Below, in pieces: positions 54,403 through 64,000 of a stretch of 64,000 nucleotides of DNA; the stretch's first letter is position 1; each line of letters begins with the position of its first letter. The notes beneath the pieces are model-generated. The model was not told the DNA's origin. It was given only the letters and a program-made list of their open reading frames with translations, and ran no database searches. Both the position numbers and the translations under genes were made by a program. Location of the stretch: assembly GCA_947396885.1 (NCBI GenBank), contig OX377202.1, positions 30,681,407 through 30,745,406 on the forward strand. The letters run 5' to 3'. This stretch comes from Heligmosomoides polygyrus polygyrus. Lineage: Eukaryota; Nematoda; Chromadorea; Rhabditida; Heligmosomidae.

Positions 54403-55479
54403 GAGCGATAGAATGACACCGATGAAATATCTATCGCCTGACCTAATCCTGATGTGGTATAATGTGGACTGCTCCTCCACGATGTCATCAAGAGGTAGTG
54501 GGGGGGGGGGGGGTGGGCATCTGAAGTGGTTAAATTTCGTAGCCCTTAACTTCCCTGATTAATATAATGTTGAGTATCCACCTCTGTATAGTCTGAGCTC
54601 TTAGCTTTTTGTCTTTTCTCACTTACTAATGGGATTCTGTGACGTAACAAAGATGTTGAACGAGATAGAATCCATACTATCAGATGAGGTACCGCTAGAA
54701 AAGTGAAGCAAACGGATACGGTTCGACCCGCCTCGGCTAGGAAATGTCAAAGAAAAGTTCTCTTGTAGACCGTTTTAATGTGTGGTCTTTATAAAAGAGC
54801 GCACTTCGAATTTTGCCTCCGTTGTAAAACAGGCTGAATCGAGTGTCCACTAGGATAGATCTGACGAGTTATTAGTCTGCGTTTCGTATGCAGTTCCAGC
54901 CAAAACCTATGCTCTAAAGAAGTATCGAACCTCCTTGTTTGATATCCATAGTGTCCTGTATCCCACCACGGTTTATTCTCTCATTCCACGATGGATGTCA
55001 ACGTCAGAGTTTGCGGTCGTTTCTGTCAAATCGTCCTGTCAATCTCAAGCAGTTGACGGTTTCCGGCTGGCTGTCATGCCATCGGTCATTTTCCCGTCAT
55101 TAGGAGCCTTTTTTCTGCAATTGCTTTCCTTGCTTTCAAACAGAGAACGTTCTGTTTGCTCGTGTGTTCGTACTCATAGTCAGACGTTAGATTGCTCACC
55201 TCGTTCATTTTTGGAGATGCTCTTCTTGAATACTGATGTTCTCGAGTGTCTGCGTTTCACTCGACAAGTATATTCTTTTTTTGGAAGGCAGAGTTCAAAT
55301 GTATGTTCATTTTTCAGGACATCGCTATGGCAGCGACGCAAGGATACTGGCTTCGAGCCTGTATTTTCTTCTAGCTGATACGAAAGTAATTAGAGCCGAT
55401 TAAACAACTATTTTGCTGTTACCATTTTTGAGGGTCGTTTATGAAAACAGAGCGAAGCAATCTCTAAAAAACTGAATTG
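54403..55479. other. Intergenic stretch, nothing recognised
   Basis: Includes a G-run at about 54500-54513 and an unrecognised 147-codon plus frame (54935-55378). Confidence 0.3.
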
Positions 55480-56370
55480 CACCATTTATTATATGTCACT
55501 AATGGGCTCTTTTAGCTATTTGGGCTCCCTTTCTTGCTCTTCCTATTTTCCCTTTCTTTCTTATGTTATCTTACTTGGTCGCCATTCTTTCCTACTTTCA
55601 TTAACTCCCCTTTTAGGTTCATTGTCTTTTATGGTTCTTCATGTCTTCACCTCTGTTGAAAAATTAACCGGAAGTAAGAAAGAGAGACAAATAAAAACGC
55701 TAGAGTCTGCTTGCTGTCATTCGGTTATCAGAATTTTTTTTCTTTCTTTCACGTTTGATGATGAGTTCCCTCCTTCGATGTCATTAACATTTCCTTCCGC
55801 ACCACATCGGGCCGCCTCGTCCTTCCTATTCTGTCTCTGTGTTTTTATTTTTGAAGTTACTATTCCTACTATTTTTTACTACTATTTAGTTACTATAAGT
55901 TAGTCATACATTTTTAATTTCTCCCCGCCTCCCATCCCATTTTACTTTTCTGGTGCGCTTCTGTTCTTTTTATTTCATTTGACATTCTCCCTTTGTTTTC
56001 TCTACCGCTTCCGATTTCAAATGTTCTTCATTTCCCACCCACTCCTACTTATTGTTTAGTTCCATGCTTCCACCTTATTTTCAGGTGCCCCTTTCGTTCT
56101 TGGTTTCTTTTCCCATTCGTTCTACGTACATCTTCAACTATTTTTTCATTTTCCTCCCGTGATTTCTTTTCTGGCTAACTATCCTTCAATCCATCCCACG
56201 TTGCTCCGTGGTTCAGGCAGTAAACAGTTCGAATGATTTCTTCCCTTTTCGTCGTTTTCTCGTTGCTTCTCCCGTTTTTCATATTTTGACTAGTTTAGAA
56301 CTCTCCCCATTGGTAACTCTCCCATTCTGTGCTTAATTGTTCTCATATTTCTTCTACTTTGCAGTACATT
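55480..56370. other. Pyrimidine-rich strand block
   Basis: Over ~900 bp the plus strand is conspicuously T+C rich with many CTTTC/TTCTT runs. The frames there (136 and 61 codons) are low-complexity Phe/Ser/Leu and look like by-products of composition. Confidence 0.45.
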
Positions 56371-56929
56371 TCTTTGTTATTTTCTATTCCTCTAAGGGCT
56401 TTCAAGCTGTTCTGTTTCACATCATAGATGGCTCTCTTGCCCTCAAGTGTTTCGTACGTTGTGGAACAGAATGCCCTATATCTTGCTTCGTAAGTCGCCC
56501 GGCCAATTAGCCATTCTCCGAGAGGGCGCTGCGACAGCGAGACGTCATTTCGTTAATTGAGCTCGTATCAGCCTCCCAGTGGAAGAAGCTGTGTTATGGA
56601 AACTGCTCGCTTCTCACGGTCCTTTTCGTTTTTGTAGTAGGCGTTGAGAATATTGCCACTTCTAGACAGCTGGAGAATGTTCCGAAATGCATTCGCTTGA
56701 ATGTTCCGAAGTGCATGCGCTTCAAAAGCTCTGCCGGTCGCCGTCCTCCAAATACTCAATTTCTTATGCTACCGCCATCATCATCATCATCATACTCTAT
56801 AATAACGCGCTAAGCGGTATTCATTCCTTCGATCGGCGTCGCCGCAGAAATTAGATAATAGGGGGGGGGGGCAAATTCGGGGGAAAATAGGGGAAAATGG
56901 GAGAAATTACTTACTTAGATACTTAGACG

Positions 56930-57245
56930 GCTCGTCCTCACTGGTCGTGCGGGCCCGAACGCAATCACCATTCGATTCTTTCTCTCACAATCGTCATCCA
57001 CGATTTTCGTATAGCTCGACTGGAGAGACGACTATGACCGTCGGCCGATTCTGAATTAGAATTTGGCAACAAACGCTGCCTTTCGATACTTTCGACAAAC
57101 ACATCTGACCATCTCGTTGGAGGTCTTCCCCGAGGACGCTTGCACCCTCTTGGAATCCACTCCGCTGTTCTTCTTGTCAAGCGGTCGTCCTGCTTCGCAT
57201 GTATGACCGGCCCATCGATGCTTCATCTTCGATGGGTATTCCGCC
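56930..57245 (-). pseudogene. RTE LINE 3' fragment
   Basis: Minus-strand frames give RRTAEWIPRGCKRPRGRPPT and RWSDVFVESI, aligning with the intact LINE's [20 protein letters not shown] and [10 protein letters not shown] frameshift separates this from KMKHRWAGHTCEAGRPLDKK upstream. The left edge carries an ACTTA-type short repeat, like an RTE 3' tail. Confidence 0.75.
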
Positions 57246-57249
57246 GGGT

Positions 57250-58223
57250 CTCTTAGTCGAGACATCGTACGTAAATGGGAACTGTAAATGCCAGCAGTTC
57301 GAATCAGTCGAAACGGCCGCTTTGTGAAGAAATTATAGCAAGTATTCAAGCAAAAAACTATCAATCGAGTGTAAAATGCAAAATATCCGACGAGCACATG
57401 GCGAATTCCACACCACTCACATGTCGGAAAATTTCCGTTTTCATAAGCTTTCAGAAGAGCCCTCAACTTCTTCGGTTCCTTCACTGCAAGCAAAGTTATC
57501 AGCTTTCAAACAGTGTATACTTTTTTGAGACATCCCGTAAAATGCCTTCATTTCCATAACATTTTTGGCTGCGGGCAGAGCAAGAAGGTAAAATCAAATT
57601 TCCTAGAATTCCTATGAATTTTTACTCTTGAACTCTTCTTACTTCTAATCACCCAGAGCGAGTGGAATGCTGTGCTACATTACCGTGGGGAGGGTCACCT
57701 AGTAGATCCTCCACATACCATAATGGGCTCAATAACTAGGGCGCTTAATACTGATATCCAAAAAGGGGCCAGCAACCGCGACATTTGGCATGCAAATGCT
57801 CAAATCGAAATGAATTAATAAATTAAATAATACATTTTATCGAATTGCATTCTCAAGAAGTAGAGGTAGCTTCGCGAAAATCACCTACACCACTCCAAAA
57901 ATGAGACCGAGGTCTAACTCATGTACTTGTAGAGCAGACTCTTTATTCATTGAAAAGTGCAGTAGATTTAATCCCTCCTTGTTTTTCCACTTCTCGACGC
58001 AAAGCTAGGTGTCGACTTTAATGTTATTGGAAGGCTGTGTTGAGTGATTGCGTTTTTCTCTGACGTTTACCTTATGTAGCGATTTGAATAAATTTATTTA
58101 TTTATTTAAACGCGTCATTAAACGCGTCTCAAGGAAGCGCACTCTATGTGATAACAACAAAAGCAAACAAAAACAGGCCGTGCAACCAAAAAGGAATGAA
58201 AAGAAAACCAAGCAGCAATACAA
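57250..58223. other. Intergenic stretch, nothing recognised
   Basis: Short AT-rich frames only. Confidence 0.35.
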
Positions 58224-58309
58224 TACCGCTCAAATTCTTTGCAAAAAAGACGCTTTGTGACGGATTAATCCGTCGCAAAGCGTCTTTTTTGAAAAGAATT
58301 TGAGCGGTA
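58224..58309. mobile_element. Loopless 43-bp hairpin, possible TA-target MITE
   Basis: Arms 58224-58266 and 58267-58309 are reverse complements with two mismatches and no loop. The outermost bases of both arms are TA, so the element could be CCGCTCAAATTCTTT-ended with a TA duplication, as for mariner-derived elements (inference). Confidence 0.75.
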
Positions 58310-59100
58310 CTGTATAAGGTTGAGACGGATATGTTATGCGTTAAAGAAGCAATCTCTTAAAATAATTAATTAATTAATTAAATCACGTTTGAAGTATATG
58401 AATGCAAGATCACGACCAGAGGGTGCTATCGTAATTTGGAATAATGTATATTGTTGCACCTTTTTGCCTGCTCTTTTTTCATCCTATGACAGCGACAGTG
58501 TTGGCCATGTCAACACTCGAGTATTAATCTATTTTATTTATTGGTGCTGTTTTCGCTAGATTCATTCATGTCTTCGTTATGTGTATATATTTTCGGTTAT
58601 TTTTACGAGTCCCATCTGTAAGATGCATCTGGAGTCCTAGCGGATTCGCTACAAAAAAAGCAGAAATATTTTTACAGAAAAACCTATTCATATTGAGTAC
58701 TCATCCTTGCCTGAAGAAAAAAGTGCCTACGTTGTTTGAATAGACACAACAGATTCGCGCGCGGCCAGCCGCCACTGACGTGAGTTGTTATGTAAATGCT
58801 TCTAATAAACTCCCGTGTTATACTATACCAGACGTTCAAACGCCTGGTTGAATGCTTCGCCCCCTTCTTCCACTCTCTCTAGGCCTTACTTTCATCAAGT
58901 GAAAAACCGGTTTTACCATATAGATTAGTGCAGCGGGATATGAAAGGAGAGAACGTTCACTGCTCCTATGAAGCCCATCCACCCTCTATCGCATGTACGC
59001 GATTTATTTTCCGAAGCGACCGTTCTCTAGTGGCGAGAAACAGATCATGAGAGTGTCAATCCTAAGTGCTTAATCTGCAGGAATGTAATTAAAATTAATC
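58310..59100. other. Intergenic stretch, nothing recognised
   Basis: Short frames only; AT-rich. Confidence 0.35.
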
Positions 59101-62100
59101 GGTATTGGTCGACAGGTAGGTGGCGATGTCCGTTCCTCCTCGTGGTGCCACTGGAAACTGCTCGCTTCTGCGAGCTAAGCCAAGCACGGACATTCGAATG
59201 CAGGCGACAGACCCTAGTGACAGGCCGGCCTACGAACAACCCAATGTCACATCGTATGGGTGTATGTCAGTTCATGTTTTTCGAGATAATGCTACGGCGT
59301 CCGCGGGAGCCGACGCGCACTCGCAAAGCCCGGCGAGTGTGAGAAGTATGCGAGGGTCCCTGGTGCGAGGACGGCATCGGGGGGCAACTGAGCTAGTCCG
59401 AAAGTCCCGTAACGTAAGCAGGACCCGCGTAGCAACGATGAATGTGGGTACGTTGACGGGCCGCTCGTGCGAGTTGGTAGAAGCACTGGAGCGTAGAAGA
59501 GTTGATTTCTGTGCGGTGCAGGAGACGAGGTGGTCCTGCCGCAAGTCAAGAGATATAGGACGTGGCTTCAAGGCCGTTCTATGTGGAAGTCCCAGGACCA
59601 CCAGTGGTGTTGGTATAATCGTCTCCGAGCGTTTCCGAGACTCGATTGTAAGCGTTGAGCGCTTTGACGATCGATTGATGAAGATCGTTGTCGCCGCTAA
59701 GGAGCGACTCTTCCACTTCTTCTCTGCGTATGCTCCGCAGACTGGCTGTTCCGATCAAGCCAAGGATGAGTTTTGGAGCCTGCTTGATGAGAAGACAGCA
59801 GAGGTACCGTCGAAGGACGTCATCATCGTCGCTGGTGACCTCAATGGGCACGTAGGCGCTACGAAAGACGGGTACAGCTGTCATGGTGGTTTCGGCTATG
59901 GGTTGCGTAACACAGATGGTGAGCGTATCCTTGAATATGCGGATTCGCATAACCTCACCATAATGAACACCGTGTTTCGCAAACGCAACTCCCACCTTAT
60001 CTCGTTCTATAGTGGGAACACCAAGACGCAGATAGACTTCGTCCTTGTGAGAGATCGTGACCGAAATCTCGTCACAGACGCGAAGATCGTGCCGTATGAA
60101 ACGGTCGCCCCACAGCATCGTCCGCTGATCTGTACTTTGAAGATCGCTCCTCCGAGGCTGCAGCAGGCTGAGCGATGCGGTGCTGCAAGAATCAAGTGGT
60201 GGCGAATGAAGGAAAAGGAAGCAGCTGTGATTTCTCGCGTACGGTTACCGACAGTCACGACTGTCGACGAAACTTGGAAAAAAGCGACCGACGCGATACT
60301 TCAAGCTGCGAGGTCAGAACTTGGCACTACAAAGCCTGGACGACGAAAGGTCGACATGCAGGCATGGCTGTGGACGAACGATGTGAAAGAAAAGGTTCGA
60401 GAGAAGAAAGCGCTTTATCATGTGTTTCTCGGCGAGAAGACCGCCAATAATTGGCAAAAGTACTACGAAGCGAAAAAAGCTGCCAAGAAGGCTGTGGCCG
60501 TAGCAAAAGCCACTCATTACAATGATGTCTACGAAAAGCTTGAGTCGCGCGATGGCGAGCGGTATTTATACCGACTTGCGAAAAACCGTCATCGCCAATC
60601 CGAGGATATAGAGAAGTTCTTTGGCATCAATGATGAGAACGGCCATCTTCTGACAGAGCGCAAAAAGGCCTTGAAGCGATGGTGCGATTATTTCGAGGGA
60701 ATTTCGACTGAAGAGTCCCCTCATCCGGCCGTCCCTTCTGTGGCTTCTATCCACGGTCCCGTCCATAAAATCACTGTGGAGGAAACTGACGCGGCTCTGA
60801 GGATGATGAGACCGGGCAAGGCGACTGGTCCAGATGACTTGCCAGCTGACTTATGGAAGTCGAAGTTCTGGTACTCTGCTGAGTGGTTGGCCAAGTTTTT
60901 CAACCAGGTTGTAGCGGAGAAGAAGGTGCCTGATGTTTGGCAGGAAAGTACGACGATCCCGATTTGGAAGAAGAAGGGCAGCCCTGCAGACTGCTCAAAT
61001 TACCGTCCGATTCGGTTGCTCTCGCACAGCATGAAGATCTTCGAGCGAATCCTCGATAGCCGAATTCGCGAAATCGTCAAGCTTTCCAGCAATCAGTGCG
61101 GCTTCGTGGCTATCGATGCCATACATGCTGCTCGTCTTCTGGTAGAGAAGCATCGCGAGAAACAGAAGCCGGTGCATCTTGCCTTTCTCGACTTGGAGAA
61201 GGCCTTCGATCGCGTACCGCGTGAGGTTATATGGTACGCCCTTCGACAGCACGGTGTTCCCGAAGAACTTGTAGAGTGGGTGCGAATGCTATACTCTTGT
61301 CCAAAGAGTCGTGTGCAAGCGGCAGCAGGGACCTCGACGGAGTTTCCCATCTCTGTTGGGGTGCACCAAGGATCTGCGCTTTCCCCACTCCTCTTTGTTG
61401 TCGTAATGGATGCCATTACGCGAGATCTTCAGAAGCCCTTCCCTTGGACGTTGCTATATGCTGATGACGTGATGCTCGCCTGCGAAGACAAAGGTGAGCT
61501 CGAGCGAGAGGTGCAAGCTTGGTGCGACCGCCTGGCCATGTTCGGACTCAAAATGAACGTCAAGAAGACCGAGTATTTCACGACTGACGTAAATGAGTCC
61601 GGCTCCATTAAGATTAACGGTACTGAGCTTGCACGCACTTCGGTGTTTAAATACCTGGGATCAGCAATAGCTTCTGATGGCAGTCTGATGGTTGAAGTGA
61701 ACTCACGCGTGAGTGCAGCTTGGTCGAAGTGGCGCTCGTTGACTGGAGTACTCTGCGACAAGAAGATGCCAGAGCGCTTAAAGTCGAAGATCTACAAAAC
61801 TGTCTTCCGGCCGGTAGCGATGTACGGAGCTGAGTGTTGGCCTGCGACAAAGGAAACGGAAAGTCGCCTCAGCGTCATGGAGACGAAAATGCTGCGCTGG
61901 ATGGCTGGAGTCACGCGTCTGGACCGCATCAGAAACGAGGCTATTCGGCAGAAGTTCGGTGTCGCGCCGATAGCGGACAAGATGCGTGAAGCTCGCTTAC
62001 GATGGTACGGCCACGTTCTGCGTGGAAAGGAAGACAGCGTCCGTAAGATAGGCCTTAACTTCGTAGTGTCTGGAAAACGGCCTAGAGGGCGCCCGAAGCA

Positions 62101-62259
62101 GCGCTGGGCTGATACGTTACACAAGGACTTTAAAGTAGCTGGTGTCCACCCTGATCTAGCACGGGATCGGGAAAGATGGCGACATGGCACCAGAAAAGCG
62201 GACCCCGTCATGAAGCGGGACAAACGCTGAAAAAGAAGAAGAGGTATTGGTCGACAGGT
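59101..62259 (+). mobile_element. RTE-like LINE 2 with 17-bp target duplication
   Basis: GGTATTGGTCGACAGGT at 59101-59117 is repeated exactly at 62243-62259. The element between (59118-62242, 3,125 bp) has an 8-bp leader before the first ATG. Its 3' end is only AAAAGAAGAAGAG after the stop, as is typical of RTE-like elements. An exact 17-bp duplication indicates a recent insertion. Confidence 0.92.
59126..62230 (+). CDS. LINE polyprotein: endonuclease plus reverse transcriptase
   Basis: A single ORF of 1,034 codons from the ATG at 59126; an upstream in-frame GTG at 59120 is less likely. Residues are numbered from that GTG. The endonuclease has MNVGTLTGR (~107), VQETRW (~133), AYAPQTG (~203), AGDLNGHVG (~238) and IDFVLV (~305). 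The last motif is APQHRPLI in place of the usual SDH. The reverse transcriptase has CSNYRPIRLLS (~625), FLDLEKAFDRV (~689), GVHQGSALSPLLF (~747) and catalytic YADD (~780). The C-terminus has RPRGRPKQRWADTL. Compared with LINE 1 ([12 protein letters not shown]), the motif here is QCGFVAID, apparently four residues short. The ORF is open, but that gap may reduce activity. It belongs to a different RTE-like lineage from LINE 1. Confidence 0.92.
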   Translation: MSVPPRGATGNCSLLRAKPSTDIRMQATDPSDRPAYEQPNVTSYGCMSVHVFRDNATASAGADAHSQSPASVRSMRGSLVRGRHRGATELVRKSRNVSRTRVATMNVGTLTGRSCELVEALERRRVDFCAVQETRWSCRKSRDIGRGFKAVLCGSPRTTSGVGIIVSERFRDSIVSVERFDDRLMKIVVAAKERLFHFFSAYAPQTGCSDQAKDEFWSLLDEKTAEVPSKDVIIVAGDLNGHVGATKDGYSCHGGFGYGLRNTDGERILEYADSHNLTIMNTVFRKRNSHLISFYSGNTKTQIDFVLVRDRDRNLVTDAKIVPYETVAPQHRPLICTLKIAPPRLQQAERCGAARIKWWRMKEKEAAVISRVRLPTVTTVDETWKKATDAILQAARSELGTTKPGRRKVDMQAWLWTNDVKEKVREKKALYHVFLGEKTANNWQKYYEAKKAAKKAVAVAKATHYNDVYEKLESRDGERYLYRLAKNRHRQSEDIEKFFGINDENGHLLTERKKALKRWCDYFEGISTEESPHPAVPSVASIHGPVHKITVEETDAALRMMRPGKATGPDDLPADLWKSKFWYSAEWLAKFFNQVVAEKKVPDVWQESTTIPIWKKKGSPADCSNYRPIRLLSHSMKIFERILDSRIREIVKLSSNQCGFVAIDAIHAARLLVEKHREKQKPVHLAFLDLEKAFDRVPREVIWYALRQHGVPEELVEWVRMLYSCPKSRVQAAAGTSTEFPISVGVHQGSALSPLLFVVVMDAITRDLQKPFPWTLLYADDVMLACEDKGELEREVQAWCDRLAMFGLKMNVKKTEYFTTDVNESGSIKINGTELARTSVFKYLGSAIASDGSLMVEVNSRVSAAWSKWRSLTGVLCDKKMPERLKSKIYKTVFRPVAMYGAECWPATKETESRLSVMETKMLRWMAGVTRLDRIRNEAIRQKFGVAPIADKMREARLRWYGHVLRGKEDSVRKIGLNFVVSGKRPRGRPKQRWADTLHKDFKVAGVHPDLARDRERWRHGTRKADPVMKRDKR

Positions 62260-63369
62260 CGACACCGTTTACTGTCCGACGGCAATAATGCTCCGAATCC
62301 TATAGTCACTATCTCTACCTCTTCCGCTCCCGCTCCCCACTAATGCTTCCTTACCTATGTTCTGGCAAAGAAACGGAGTGAGAGTAAAGCACCCATATGT
62401 GACACTGAGTCCTGACTCACGTGTCACCACGTTGCCACGACATCTATGACACTCCTGCACCCCGACACAAGTGCCATGACTTCTGTGACCCGTCTTCAGA
62501 AACCCGACGCACATTGGACGAATTTGAGGAAAAATACTGGTCCCCCTCATTCCCACCCCGCTGTAGTGGTCCCGTGGTCCCCCTTGTTGATCCCCTCTTC
62601 ACTGGTCCTCCTCCTACTGCCCCCCCCCCTAGTCTGAGTCCCTCTCAGCGTTGGATGACGTCTTCAGCACGTCTTCTGAATACTGAGGCACGTGGACGAC
62701 GTCTGAATGTGGATCAAGTACAGAGCGTAAGGATTCATACCCTGACGCGTTGCCCGCAGAATATATCGTAAGCTTGGACGATCCGCCGCCAAAGATATAG
62801 TTTGCCAGCAATCGCCCATGGTTAAGCTCAAAGAAAGCCCAGCTGGCATACTCCGCACTGTCGTAGACATCTCTAGGCTTCAGTCCCATCCCCGTAACTG
62901 GCGTGAGCCACGGATTAAGCGAATTATATATGGTAAGATTGTATCTAAATATACGGCTTTTGGGAATGAAGCTTCTTGTCATAAACGTGCCCCAAATTTT
63001 TTCATAGTGGAAACAATTGCGTATTCCTTTGATCTAATTCATCCAGTTCCCACACAATAACGACTTTCTCTGACTTCGTGGATCGGAGGGCTCTCAAGTA
63101 CCTAGCTGAACAGTGGGAGCAAATAAGGCTTATGCACTTACTAGAGCAGTAGACGCCGTGACCGTACTAAACACACTACATGCGCGCCACGCTTGCTGCA
63201 GCCGCCGCACACTTCTGTATGTTCAGCTTGTTCCCGAGTTTTATTCTAAATGTTTGATCCTCAATTTCTCTCTAAGAACGCAGAACAAGCATATGTTATT
63301 TCCAGGTTTATTCTAAGGCGCTGAGAAGCAAAGAGCTCTCCTGTGTGCCATGTAAGTAGACTGACGGCA
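62260..63369. other. Intergenic stretch, nothing recognised
   Basis: C-rich plus strand at 62400-62640 with a 116-codon frame of no known domain, opposed by frames on the minus strand. Confidence 0.3.
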
Positions 63370-63392
63370 AGATTGCGCCATGCACTCGTCTA
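63370..63392 (+). repeat. Single end of GCGCCATGCACTCGT family
   Basis: AGATTGCGCCATGCACTCGT lies here, with a fold-back around 63411-63487 inside it (TTGGTAGTGTAA against TTACACTATCAA). No second terminal repeat was seen before the window ends. Confidence 0.5.
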
Positions 63393-63903
63393 ACACTATG
63401 CGAATCCTATTTATTGGTAGTGTAATTGCCGCATATTAAACCTAGAGGCAACAGAAACCGTAAACAGCATTTACACTATCAATAGAATATATGTATAGTG
63501 ATACGTACTGGACGCCTGCACGGCGTAACCTTACCAGGCGGCGCAATGGCAATTTCTTTGCATCAGAGCACGTCAAAACAAACCTTTTGTTTCTAGCATT
63601 GCTTCAGCCAAGAGTATAGGAATTTTGCTGATTCGAACTGTGTGGTCATTTGTTCTTACGACGTTTTATACGTTTTTGATAGAAATTTTTGCAGCAAAAG
63701 TGCACTTCGACTTTGCTGGAATGTGTCTACTTTTACTTATCTGACCGTTTTAACATGAAACGTGTTCAGTTTAAAATGAAAATGCGTTGGTTCTATTGAA
63801 GCAGTGGGTTGCTATCGTATGGAAAGTATTTGGACGAGCGTCCAAACGAAAAGCGCTTACTTGGTTACAGTTAGGTGCTGTGTACATAGGTTACCGCTTT
63901 GGG
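63393..63903. other. Intergenic stretch, nothing recognised
   Basis: Short frames only. Confidence 0.35.
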
Positions 63904-64000
63904 ACCTAGGGTAGCGCAGTCGGAGAAGGTGCCAACAGTCGTGTGCATCCGATTCCTGGTTCCTGGTTCAGGCCCTCCATCCCTCCGGAGTCGTTGGATT
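63904..64000 (+). repeat. SINE family 1, cut by window end
   Basis: Head with A-box TAGCGCAGTCGG, then CATCCGATTCCTGGTTCCTG and CCATCCCTCCGGAGTCG. The 3' half lies beyond the window. Confidence 0.7.

Noticed and set aside
59272..62265. Minus-strand frames up to 179 codons opposite LINE 2.
   Set aside because: Antisense shadows of the LINE 2 ORF; no domain content.
1..64000. CRISPR array, operons, ribosome-binding sites or prophage.
   Set aside because: The tandem repeats lack the repeat-spacer pattern, and the sequence content is eukaryotic transposon DNA throughout.

Overview
The window looks like repeat-dense, gene-poor DNA from a nematode, most likely a strongylid (hookworm-type) parasite. 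This is an inference. It rests on the mix of RTE-type LINEs, several mariner families, a Penelope-like element remnant, tRNA-derived SINEs and a 22-bp sequence close to the nematode spliced leader SL1. I found no host gene I can name, no rRNA, no canonical tRNA, no CRISPR array and nothing prokaryotic. The only long intact reading frames are two retrotransposon polyproteins.

Layout. 1-3.5 kb: a complete fold-back DNA element (64-1896) with a 9-bp target duplication, then an inverted pair of ~310-bp repeats. 4.6-6.4 kb: a 145-bp hairpin-rich tandem satellite closed by inverted ends, followed by older decayed tandem repeats. 8.8-9.0 kb: a tRNA-derived SINE with an inverted extra tail. 10.3-12.4 kb: two mariner relics abutting each other, the second with poly-G termini. 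13-17 kb: a SINE copy, a family of small inverted-repeat elements and an unrelated fold-back. 18.1 kb: a degenerate hammerhead-ribozyme-like motif. 20.0-23.6 kb: an intact RTE-type LINE on the minus strand. 24-25 kb: a cluster of both SINE families. 28.4-28.9 kb: a mariner relic. 30.6-31.8 kb: two GC-rich inverted-repeat elements, with TAA and TTA target duplications, inserted in a short tandem repeat; one contains a perfect 67-bp hairpin. 35-36 kb: a third element with related ends. 38-44 kb: further element fragments, including an RTE tail, a Penelope GIY-YIG domain and a mariner piece. 45.6-47.8 kb: an (AAT)n tract, a full-length mariner with perfect ends, and a second relic on the other strand. 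51.0 kb: the SL1-like sequence. 56.9-57.2 kb: an RTE tail. 58.2 kb: a loopless 43-bp hairpin. 59.1-62.2 kb: an RTE-like LINE with a perfect 17-bp target-site duplication. 63.9 kb: a SINE cut by the window edge.

Functionally the autonomous elements and their likely parasites sit together. The LINEs encode endonuclease plus reverse transcriptase that could mobilise the SINEs. The mariner and Harbinger/Mutator-like superfamilies would mobilise the small inverted-repeat elements. Only the two LINE ORFs look potentially functional, and the second has a short in-frame gap in a conserved reverse transcriptase motif. Most other coding relics carry frameshifts or lost catalytic residues. Assignments come from reading motifs by eye, without database searches.
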